41,853 nucleotides of DNA, taken from IMG/VR virus record IMGVR_UViG_3300020421_000050, positions 1 through 41,853 of that record; one strand, given 5' to 3'. The notes under the pieces were generated by a model. The model searched no databases and was not told the origin of the DNA. It saw nothing but the letters and a program-made list of their open reading frames with translations. The stretch is from a virus. Below, piece by piece: positions 23,040-30,164 of this stretch (its first letter is position 1; each line of letters opens with the position of its first letter). A program made the position numbers and the translations under genes.

Positions 23040-24588
23040 AGAAGGAATAAAGCAAGAGTACGTAAAATGTGCTCTTGACCCAATATACTTTATGAAAGAG
23101 TACTGTTATATTCAGCATCCTGTCAAGGGTAAGATGAAGTTTAATCTTTATCCATTTCAAGAGAAGACATTAGGCGCTTTAAAAGACCACGATTATAATA
23201 TTATCTTAAAAGCGAGACAGCTAGGCATATCTACATTAAGTGCTGGCTACTCTCTCTGGTTAATGAATTTTCATTTAGATAAAAATATACTTGTTATTGC
23301 AACAAAACAAGAAGTAGCAAAGAATCTTGTTACTAAAGTAAGAGTAATGCATAAAGAATTACCTAACTGGCTAAAACAAGGCTGTGTTGAAGATAATAAA
23401 TTATCGTTGCGATATAAAAACGGTTCACAAATAAAAGCAATATCATCTACAGGTGAAGCAGGTCGTTCTGAAGCACTATCTCTTTTAATAATTGATGAGG
23501 CTGCATTTATCAAAAATATAGATGAAATATGGGGAGCAGCTCAACAGACTCTTGCTACTGGAGGTAAATGTATTGCATTATCTACACCAAACGGTATGGG
23601 AAATTGGTTTCATAAAACCTGGTCAGCAGCTGAAACTGGTGAGAATAATTTTAACTTTATTAAACTTCACTGGACAGTACATCCAAATAGAGGACAACAG
23701 TGGAGAGATGATCAAAATGCATTATTAGGACCTGATATGGCAGCACAGGAATGTGACTGTGATTTTATAAGTTCCGGACAAACAGTAATACCTGGACCTA
23801 TTTTAAAAGAATACCAAGATAATTTTGTACAAAATCATATTGAAGACAGATACAGTGGGAATATGTGGATATGGAAGCATCCAGAACCGAGCAAAAAATA
23901 TTTAATGTCAGCTGACGTTGCTCGTGGTGATGGTGCAGACTTTTCTGCATTTCATATCTTAGACTTAGAAACATTAGAGCAGGTTGCAGAGTATAAAGGA
24001 AAAGAAGACACGACCAGATATGCAAGTATACTAATGTCTGTAGCAACTGAATATAATGATGCTCTTCTAGTAGTAGAGAATAATAATGTAGGATGGGCAG
24101 TATTACAGTCACTAATTGATAGAGACTATAAAAACTTATTCTGGATGAAAAAAGATTTAAAGTATGTTGATGCAAATAAGCAACATACAAACAAATATAG
24201 AAACGAAAATAAATATATGGTTCCAGGATTTACTACTAGTATGAAAAGTAGACCTCTCATCATAGAAAAACTAGCACAATTTATTAGAGAAAAATCAATT
24301 AAAATTAACTCAATAAGATTGGTAGAGGAATTATTTGTTTTTATATTTAATAATGGGAAAGCGGAAGCTCTTAAAGGATATAACGACGATTTAGTTATGA
24401 GTATGGCAATAGGACTTTGGATAAGAGAAACCGCACTTAAATTACACGCTGAGAATATTGCTCTACAAAGAGAAGCAGTAAAAAGTGTAGATGCAAATTC
24501 AGGTGTCTATACAGTAGAAGAGGAAGAAGACTACGGTTGGAAGCAGCATGTAGGAGATAAAAAAGAATCACTAACTTGGTTAATATAA
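23017..24588 (+). CDS. 17: Terminase large subunit (gp17-like)
   Basis: A 523-residue DNA-packaging motor and nuclease. The ATPase domain shows the P-loop LKARQLGIST (64-73), typical of terminases with Arg in the Walker A, and Walker B LLIID160E161. It is followed by a coupling segment (ALSTPNGMGNWF). The C-terminal RNase H-like nuclease has D300 in SADVARGDG, E354 in LVVENNN and D457-D458 in GYNDDLVMSMA, the three acidic positions that bind metal. The protein docks on the portal, pumps concatemeric DNA into the prohead and makes headful cuts. It overlaps the upstream zinc-ribbon gene and is separated by one base from the portal gene; in T4 the sheath and tube genes lie in that interval. Confidence 0.96.
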   Translation: MQSSKKIREGIKQEYVKCALDPIYFMKEYCYIQHPVKGKMKFNLYPFQEKTLGALKDHDYNIILKARQLGISTLSAGYSLWLMNFHLDKNILVIATKQEVAKNLVTKVRVMHKELPNWLKQGCVEDNKLSLRYKNGSQIKAISSTGEAGRSEALSLLIIDEAAFIKNIDEIWGAAQQTLATGGKCIALSTPNGMGNWFHKTWSAAETGENNFNFIKLHWTVHPNRGQQWRDDQNALLGPDMAAQECDCDFISSGQTVIPGPILKEYQDNFVQNHIEDRYSGNMWIWKHPEPSKKYLMSADVARGDGADFSAFHILDLETLEQVAEYKGKEDTTRYASILMSVATEYNDALLVVENNNVGWAVLQSLIDRDYKNLFWMKKDLKYVDANKQHTNKYRNENKYMVPGFTTSMKSRPLIIEKLAQFIREKSIKINSIRLVEELFVFIFNNGKAEALKGYNDDLVMSMAIGLWIRETALKLHAENIALQREAVKSVDANSGVYTVEEEEDYGWKQHVGDKKESLTWLI

Positions 24589-24589
24589 T

Positions 24590-26389
24590 ATGGCAAAACA
24601 AGATACATTTTTAGATAGAATACAACGCTTATTTTCATCAAATGTTATAGTCAGAAACATAGGTGGAAAAAAGCTAAGAGTCGTTGATACAGACGAAATT
24701 CAAGCAGGCTCTAAAACTTTAATGGACAGATATAGTAGGCTATACTCAACACAGGGTTCTGGCGGATACATGCAATTTGCAGGTGAATTAGCAAAAGCAC
24801 AAAGACTTGCACTGTTTAGAGACTATGAAGCAATGGATGATGACTCTATTATATCATCAGCATTAGATGTTTATGCAGATGAGTCAACAATGAAATCTGA
24901 GTATGGAAATGTTTTAGAGATACAGTCTAATAATTCACAAATACATGAGATACTTCATAATTTATTTTATGATATTTTAAATATAGAATTTAATCTCTGG
25001 CCGTGGATAAGAAATCTTGTAAAATACGGTGACTTCTTTTTACACCTAGAAATAAAAGAAAAATACGGTATCATAAATGTTGCACCATTCTCACCGTATG
25101 ATATGTCAAGAATAGAGGGATATGATCCAGACAATCCGCACGCTGTAAAATTCATAATGGATTCTTCAGATCCTTCAGGAGGTGGAGGTAGGAAGTCTAG
25201 AAATGAATTTGAAAATTTTGAAATAGCACACTTTAGAATGTTATCAGACTCTAATTACATACCTTACGGTAAGTCAATGATTGAAGGTGGAAGAAGAGTT
25301 TGGAAACAATTAAGCCTTATGGAAGATGCTATGTTAATTCATAGAATTATGAGGGCACCAGAAAAAAGAATTTTTAAGATAGATATTGGTAATTTACCTC
25401 CTAGCGAAGTAGACAGCTACATGAAGCGTATTATGGACAAAATGAAAAAAGCACCTGTTATAGACGAACAAACAGGCCAGTATAATTTAAAATATAATAT
25501 GCAGAATATTACAGAAGACTTTTACCTTCCGGTTCGTGGTGGTGACAGTGGAACACAAATAGAATCATTACCAGGATTAACTTACGAAGCAGTAGAAGAT
25601 ATTGAATACTTAAAAAATAGGCTTTTAGCTGCTCTAAAAATTCCAAAAGCATTTTTAGGATTTGAAGAAGGAATAGGATCTAAAGCAACACTAGCAGCAG
25701 AAGACGTAAGATTTGCAAGAACAATTGAAAGAGTTCAAAGGATAGTTATTAGTGAGCTAACTAAAATTGCAGTAGCACATCTATACTCACAAGGATTTAC
25801 AGATGCAGCTTTAGTTGACTTTGAACTAAACTTAACAAATCCTTCTACAATATATGAGCAAGAAAGATTAGAGCTATGGGAAAAGAAAAATAGTATTGCT
25901 AGAGATATGAAAGCAGAAGCTCTAGTATCTAAGCAGTGGATATATGATAATGTATTTAACTTTACTGCAGATGACATTAAGAAGATACAAGCAGAAGTAG
26001 TTGAAGACAAGAAGCAAGAGTTTAGACTTTCAACAATTGAAAACGAAGGAGCAGATCCTGCAAATCCTCCAAAAACAGATCAGATGACAAGCCCTGATAG
26101 TTCTCCTAGAAAGAAAGAAGAAGATGATGATAAAAAAGCATCTAGTAGAGATGTAGAAGATAGAGATACTTACGGTGTGAGAGATGTTTTAGGTAAGTAT
26201 GATTACACTCATGCGACAAGAAAAGATAATACATCAGATACAGGACACAAATACAGAAAGAGTCCACTAGCATTGGCACACTTCGATAGACTAAAAAAAG
26301 CATTTGATCAAAAAGAAATGAAAATGTTAAACGAAGTTCAAGATATTGAAGACAAGCTTGATGATAAAAATAATGACAAAAACAAATAA
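24590..26389 (+). CDS. 20: Portal vertex protein (gp20-like)
   Basis: A 599-residue portal protein of the T4 family. Recognisable conserved stretches include DYEAMDDDSIISSALDVYADE near residue 85, WIRNLVKYGDFFLHLE, the IPYGKSMIEGGRRVWKQLSLMEDAMLIHRI segment, PEKRIFKIDIGNLPP, and ALKIPKAFLG followed by the ATLAAEDVRFARTIERVQR helix. The last 90 or so residues are highly charged and probably disordered. It forms the dodecameric ring at one capsid vertex through which DNA enters and to which the neck attaches, and it nucleates prohead assembly. It directly follows the terminase gene. The length is somewhat larger than T4 gp20 because of the charged tail. Confidence 0.95.
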   Translation: MAKQDTFLDRIQRLFSSNVIVRNIGGKKLRVVDTDEIQAGSKTLMDRYSRLYSTQGSGGYMQFAGELAKAQRLALFRDYEAMDDDSIISSALDVYADESTMKSEYGNVLEIQSNNSQIHEILHNLFYDILNIEFNLWPWIRNLVKYGDFFLHLEIKEKYGIINVAPFSPYDMSRIEGYDPDNPHAVKFIMDSSDPSGGGGRKSRNEFENFEIAHFRMLSDSNYIPYGKSMIEGGRRVWKQLSLMEDAMLIHRIMRAPEKRIFKIDIGNLPPSEVDSYMKRIMDKMKKAPVIDEQTGQYNLKYNMQNITEDFYLPVRGGDSGTQIESLPGLTYEAVEDIEYLKNRLLAALKIPKAFLGFEEGIGSKATLAAEDVRFARTIERVQRIVISELTKIAVAHLYSQGFTDAALVDFELNLTNPSTIYEQERLELWEKKNSIARDMKAEALVSKQWIYDNVFNFTADDIKKIQAEVVEDKKQEFRLSTIENEGADPANPPKTDQMTSPDSSPRKKEEDDDKKASSRDVEDRDTYGVRDVLGKYDYTHATRKDNTSDTGHKYRKSPLALAHFDRLKKAFDQKEMKMLNEVQDIEDKLDDKNNDKNK

Positions 26390-26393
26390 GTTT

Positions 26394-26402
26394 ATATTTA
26401 TA
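26394..26402 (+). promoter_or_regulatory. Candidate late promoter element (ATATTTATA)
   Basis: ATATTTATA lies in the 38-base gap after the portal gene, 25 bases before the ATG at 26428. The identical nine bases recur at 28970, 31855 and 35997, always in gaps before structural genes. An identical copy also occurs inside the endolysin gene (19326-19334), so the motif alone is not proof. Confidence 0.4.
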
Positions 26403-26427
26403 GACGATAACTTAGCTAAGGGTTTAA

Positions 26428-27267
26428 ATGAAGCATTCTAAATACAGAAATACAGGGCTTTTATTTGAATTGCTGACAAGGCAAATTACTACTGACATTT
26501 TAAACAATGAAAGCAGTTCTAAGGCATCAGCAATCTTAAAAAAGCATTTTAATAAGAAATCACAACTTTTTAAAGAAAACCAGCTTTTTAATGTTATACT
26601 TGAGTCTAAATTTAAAGATGAGAATAAAGCAAGCCACCTTGTAGAAACTACACAGAAGGCTTATTCTAGAGTTATAAATCAAAAATCTATAAAATTAGAA
26701 AAGTATAATTTAATAAAAAGTATAAAAGAGAACTTTAATTTAGATGACTTTTTTAAGTCTAGAGTAACAAATTATCGACTACTTGCGGCTATACATAACG
26801 TTATATCTGAAAATTATGACAATCCAGTTGTAACTTCTAAGAGCCATTTTACACTTTTAGAGTATATGACAAGGAAAACTGAGACTAAAGAATCAGAAAT
26901 ACTAGCATCACTTAGAAAAGAAAACAAAGATCTAAGGCATATAACATATAAGATTCTAGTAGAAAAATTTAATAACAAATATAAGTCACTAACTAAAGAA
27001 CAAAAAGATGTGTTAAGAGAATATATTAATAACATATCTAACTCTTCAGGTCTTGCAGACTTTTTAGAAGGTAGATTTAAAGACATATCTTTTAATCTTA
27101 AAAAACAATTACCTAAAATAGAAGACAAAGTAGTTAAGATTAAAATTAAAGAGTGTATTAATCTCGTAAATAATACAAAAATAAACAATGCAGAATCAAC
27201 AAGTAATGTTTTAAAGTTAATGAGATTTTATCAGCTTTTAGAGGACGTAAAGAATGCAACTCGATAA
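26428..27267 (+). CDS. Unknown protein between portal and prohead protease genes
   Basis: A 279-residue, lysine- and asparagine-rich, mostly alpha-helical protein with no recognised motif. It begins KHSKYRNTGLLFELLTRQI and contains several amphipathic helices, with no cysteine pairs, membrane segments or signal peptide. Its position between portal (gp20) and protease (gp21) is where T4 encodes small prohead-core proteins (gp67, gp68), but the length and sequence do not resemble these. A structural or assembly role is inferred only from position. The end overlaps the next gene by 14 bases, indicating coupled translation. Confidence 0.65.
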   Translation: MKHSKYRNTGLLFELLTRQITTDILNNESSSKASAILKKHFNKKSQLFKENQLFNVILESKFKDENKASHLVETTQKAYSRVINQKSIKLEKYNLIKSIKENFNLDDFFKSRVTNYRLLAAIHNVISENYDNPVVTSKSHFTLLEYMTRKTETKESEILASLRKENKDLRHITYKILVEKFNNKYKSLTKEQKDVLREYINNISNSSGLADFLEGRFKDISFNLKKQLPKIEDKVVKIKIKECINLVNNTKINNAESTSNVLKLMRFYQLLEDVKNATR

Positions 27268-27682
27268 ACTAAGAGAGTTTATAAGAGAGCTAATTAAAAA
27301 AGAATTAGCAGAAGCCAGTGTTACAGGCAATATTGACGGAGGAGAAGGTCCACCAAGAACACCATACGCATTTAAAGATCCAAAAGACGATGATAAAGAT
27401 GAAGATGATCTAAAGCTTTCTGATGGTATGTCTATTGTAAAAGAGAATTATTACGCATGGAGAAATGATGACTCTATGTCAACAAAACAAAAATTAGCCA
27501 AATCTATGACAGAGATTAGAGATGGTATATCTATGTTAGAAAGAGCAGTAAAATATAACGTTAAACTTAAAAGAGAAATGAAATTTGAGTCTGATCAATA
27601 TATGAAAAGAACCAAAGTTGCTCTTGGTAAAATATCAGAAAAACTATTAAGACTTTCAGCAAGAGTAAAGGACATGATATAA
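27254..27682 (+). CDS. Small helical protein, possible prohead-core component
   Basis: A 142-residue protein with three parts: an amphipathic N-terminal helix (LREFIRELIKKELAEAS), an acidic disordered linker (about 30-55, rich in Asp, Glu, Gly and Pro), and a C-terminal helical region with many Lys and Met residues. No family is recognised. It overlaps its upstream neighbour by 14 bases. Its stop overlaps the start of the protease gene (TAATG), a classic coupled junction. Being sandwiched between portal and protease, it may be part of the prohead core, comparable in position to T4 gp67/gp68. This is inference from position. Confidence 0.62.
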   Translation: MQLDKLREFIRELIKKELAEASVTGNIDGGEGPPRTPYAFKDPKDDDKDEDDLKLSDGMSIVKENYYAWRNDDSMSTKQKLAKSMTEIRDGISMLERAVKYNVKLKREMKFESDQYMKRTKVALGKISEKLLRLSARVKDMI

Positions 27683-28269
27683 TGGAAAAACAATTATTAG
27701 TTAACACAATTCCTTTTGATATATCAAGAGAGAAGATTCAAGAGTCTATTAACACAAACGGTAAGCTTGTTGTAAAGGGTGTATTACAAAGAGCAGAGGC
27801 TAAAAACCAAAATGGTAGAGTTTATCCTAGAGAGATACTCGTAAGAGAAGCTAAAAAATACACATCAGAATTTATTAAAGAAAGAAGAGCTATGGGAGAA
27901 TTAGATCATCCTGATAGTTCTGTTGTCAACCTACAAAACGTATCTCATAATGTATTAGAGATGCATTGGGCAGGAAACGACTTAGTTGGAACAGTTGAGG
28001 TCTTATCAACACCAGCTGGTAATATATTAAAAGAATTATTTAAAGGCGGAATTAAATTAGGCATAAGCTCTAGAGGCTTAGGTTCTATAAAACAAGAATC
28101 TGCTGGCGATGAAGTTCAAGATGATTTTGAACTAATTGCTTTTGATTTCGTATCTAATCCTTCAACACACGGCGCATTTTTAAGCCCAGTTAATGAGTCA
28201 GTTCAAAAAGTTGATCAAAAATGGTCACGTGTTGAGACATCAATAAGAAATATTTTAACAGGAAAATAA
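27682..28269 (+). CDS. 21: Prohead core protease (gp21-like)
   Basis: A 195-residue serine protease of the T4 gp21 / herpesvirus-assemblin-like fold. Conserved features are NQNGRVYPREIL (about 42-53), the histidine motif GELDH76P and the serine motif GISS130RGLGS (about 127-135). FELIAFDFVSNPSTHGAF (about 149-166) is the family's typical C-terminal block. Inside the prohead it cleaves the scaffold and capsid proteins after (I/L)xE-type sites, clearing space for DNA. A matching site is visible in the major capsid protein downstream (LIDE63/A). Translation is coupled to the preceding gene through TAATG. The assignment is strong, and the length is close to T4 gp21. Confidence 0.93.
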   Translation: MEKQLLVNTIPFDISREKIQESINTNGKLVVKGVLQRAEAKNQNGRVYPREILVREAKKYTSEFIKERRAMGELDHPDSSVVNLQNVSHNVLEMHWAGNDLVGTVEVLSTPAGNILKELFKGGIKLGISSRGLGSIKQESAGDEVQDDFELIAFDFVSNPSTHGAFLSPVNESVQKVDQKWSRVETSIRNILTGK

Positions 28270-28270
28270 A

Positions 28271-28759
28271 ATGAGTATGAAGCTAAAAGATATTATAGAA
28301 GAGGGTATTGGCGGTTTTGTAGGAATACCTGCAATCGGCAAAATGGAAAGCAGACTGGAAGAAAAAGACAGTGCTTCCCTTCTTAAAATCGCAAAGCAAT
28401 TAGTTGCTAAGGAACAAGATGACAAACTTATGAATCGTGAAGATTTAATAAAACAAGTCAGTGAATTTGCTTCATACGGACCCTCAATATATAAGAAGCA
28501 TAATCTTGCAGAAGTTGCTAAAGTATTCAGTGAAATCGCAGCAGCTGCAGGAAAGCATGTTGTATCAGAAACTGAAGATTGGTTTGACAGAGTTACAGTT
28601 CAAAGAAATATGAATGATCTTAAAAAGCAATCAGCGCAATTTAATAAGATTGCAAATGAAGCTCAAGCAATGCAAGACAGAATGGCTGCCTTATATGAAG
28701 ATATGGGTGTAATATTAAATCGTTATTTTGAAATTAAAGAGATACAAAAAGAGGACTAA
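28271..28759 (+). CDS. Unknown helical protein between gp21 and bS21
   Basis: A 162-residue protein, largely alpha-helical. Its C-terminal half (about 105-155) is rich in Gln, Asn, Met and charged residues in a coiled-coil-like pattern (MNDLKKQSAQFNKIANEAQAM). No cysteines, membrane segments or catalytic motifs are visible and I do not recognise the family. It begins one base after the protease stop and ends directly before the bS21 start. Position within the head cassette suggests a core or assembly factor, but nothing in the sequence confirms this. Confidence 0.62.
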   Translation: MSMKLKDIIEEGIGGFVGIPAIGKMESRLEEKDSASLLKIAKQLVAKEQDDKLMNREDLIKQVSEFASYGPSIYKKHNLAEVAKVFSEIAAAAGKHVVSETEDWFDRVTVQRNMNDLKKQSAQFNKIANEAQAMQDRMAALYEDMGVILNRYFEIKEIQKED

Positions 28760-28957
28760 ATGGCAATAGAAGTTAAGGTTATAAATAACAAGTACGAGTT
28801 TGCACTTAGAAAATTTAAAAAGAAAGTAAAAGATTCAGGCATACTGCATGAATTACAAGAGCGTCAGTTCTATGTTAAACCCTCAGCGATAAAGAGAGAC
28901 AGAAGAGCCAAGGGTAGATTAAGGGCACAAATACGTTCAAAAAAAGCGTTACTTTAA
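28760..28957 (+). CDS. rpsU: Ribosomal protein bS21 homologue
   Basis: A 65-residue basic protein matching bacterial small-subunit protein S21: N-terminal strand (EVKVINN), then the diagnostic helix FALRKFKKKVKDSGILHELQ, the RQFYVKPS segment, and a lysine/arginine-rich C-terminal helix (RRAKGRLRAQIRSKK). In E. coli the equivalent core is [27 protein letters not shown]. S21 binds near the anti-Shine-Dalgarno end of 16S rRNA and influences initiation. A phage copy could replace the host protein and favour phage mRNAs; that role is inferred. Virus-encoded bS21 is known from many marine phages. It lies, unusually, inside the head cassette between protease and scaffold genes, abutting the upstream stop. 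Confidence 0.93.
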   Translation: MAIEVKVINNKYEFALRKFKKKVKDSGILHELQERQFYVKPSAIKRDRRAKGRLRAQIRSKKALL

Positions 28958-28969
28958 AATATATCTAGT

Positions 28970-28978
28970 ATATTTATA
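28970..28978 (+). promoter_or_regulatory. Candidate late promoter element (ATATTTATA) before scaffold/capsid genes
   Basis: An exact copy of the recurring nine-base element, 12 bases after the bS21 stop and 105 bases before the gp22 start. The long leader that would result contains a hairpin (28992-29010). Confidence 0.4.
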
Positions 28979-28991
28979 TCTAAATCTAATG

Positions 28992-29010
28992 CACCTACAT
29001 TCGTTAGGTG
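28992..29010 (+). other. Hairpin in the leader of gp22
   Basis: CACCTA (28992-28997) pairs with TAGGTG (29005-29010) around a seven-base loop. There is no following T-run, so it is not a standard intrinsic terminator. It could be an RNA-stabilising or processing structure in the 126-base gap between bS21 and gp22. Confidence 0.4.
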
Positions 29011-29083
29011 TTCCTAATTAATCGAACCTGATTATAGTTCCCAATAACTATACAATGTAAAACCTCTTTAAAGGAGAATCCAA

Positions 29084-30151
29084 ATGGATAAATTATTGCA
29101 AGATGCAATTGCTGATGCAAAAGCAGTACGCGAAACTGCCTTAGCAAATGCTAAACTAGCACTCGAAGAGGCCTTTACTCCACATCTGAAATCAATGCTC
29201 TCTAAGAAGCTACAAGCTGAAATGGAGAACGAAGATGAGGAATCACACGATGAAGGTTATCACGGCGAAGAAGAAGAAGAGAAAGACGAATCTGTCTCAG
29301 AGGAAGCAGACTCTTCAGGAATCGGCGCAAGTGATAATAAGGATCCAGAAGATGAAGCTGGTGACACTTCCGATATAGGACAAGGTCCTGAGTCTGAAGG
29401 CGGTGATGAAGACGGTGGCGACGAAGATGAAAATCTTGAAGACGCACCTGATCAGCCAATGGGCGAAGGAATGGAAGACGAAGAAATGGAAGACGAAGAA
29501 ATGGAAGACGAAGAAATGGAAGAAGGCGAGCACATGGAAGACGAAGATGACGATATCGCTGAAGTCCTAAAACAGTTGGAAGCAGAAATGGCTGATGAAG
29601 ACGAAGAAGTCGAAGAAGGCTATCATGACGACGAAGAAGAGAAAGATGAATCCGTTTCTGAAGAAATGGAAGACGAAGACATGGAAGACGAAGACATGGA
29701 TGAAGAAATCGATCTTGACGAAATCATCAAAGCTCTAACTGAAGAAGAAGAAGGTGAAGAAGAAGAAGAAAAAGCTGAAGAAGCTATGGTACCTGCTGCT
29801 GAACTCGATGAGTACAAGCAAACAGTACAATATCTAAAAGATAAGCTTTCTGAAGTCAATCTTCTTAACGCAAAGCTTTTATACACTAACAAGTTATTCA
29901 GAAGCAGAAATGTATCTGAAGAGCAAAAGATGAAAGTTATTGAGCAATTTGACAGAGCTGCTAACGTACGCGAAGTTAAACTTGTTTTTACAACTTTCGC
30001 TGAATCTATTGCACGTAAGCCTGTTAATGAATCAGCTAAGCGCGTAAGCAAAGCTTCTAAGCCAGTAGCTTCTACTGAATCCAAAAAGCCAATCATCGGT
30101 GAAAATACGGACTTCAAAAGCCGTATGAAGAAATTAGCTAACATTATTTAA
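29084..30151 (+). CDS. 22: Prohead scaffold / core protein (gp22-like)
   Basis: A 355-residue scaffold protein. The N-terminal helix (1-45) is followed by an extremely acidic, low-complexity region (about 46-245) of Glu, Asp, Met and Gly. The C-terminal helical part (about 250-355) ends KSRMKKLANII and includes YTNKLFRSRNVSEEQKMKVIEQFDRA, a recognisable gp22-type stretch. It forms the inner core of the prohead and is destroyed by the gp21 protease during maturation. It has a strong ribosome-binding site (AAAGGAGAA) and sits directly before the capsid gene, as in T4. The acidic region is longer than in T4 gp22 and contains tandem DNA repeats. Codon choice differs from the rest of the window. 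Confidence 0.9.
   Translation: MDKLLQDAIADAKAVRETALANAKLALEEAFTPHLKSMLSKKLQAEMENEDEESHDEGYHGEEEEEKDESVSEEADSSGIGASDNKDPEDEAGDTSDIGQGPESEGGDEDGGDEDENLEDAPDQPMGEGMEDEEMEDEEMEDEEMEEGEHMEDEDDDIAEVLKQLEAEMADEDEEVEEGYHDDEEEKDESVSEEMEDEDMEDEDMDEEIDLDEIIKALTEEEEGEEEEEKAEEAMVPAAELDEYKQTVQYLKDKLSEVNLLNAKLLYTNKLFRSRNVSEEQKMKVIEQFDRAANVREVKLVFTTFAESIARKPVNESAKRVSKASKPVASTESKKPIIGENTDFKSRMKKLANII
29471..29515 (+). repeat. 15-bp tandem repeat in gp22 acidic region
   Basis: ATGGAAGACGAAGAA occurs three times in perfect tandem, encoding MEDEE units. A related unit, ATGGAAGACGAAGAC, occurs twice at 29666-29695. Near-identical DNA repeats suggest recent expansion by slippage or unequal recombination. Confidence 0.9.
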
Positions 30152-30164
30152 TTGGAGAAACTCA

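Noticed and set aside
28992-29010. Hairpin as a Rho-independent terminator after bS21
   Set aside because: No T-run follows the stem, so it was listed only as a structural element.
29315-30144. Minus-strand Ser/Phe-rich frames opposite gp22
   Set aside because: Mirror images of the Glu/Asp-rich repeat (GAA/GAC read as TTC/GTC) with no gene signals.
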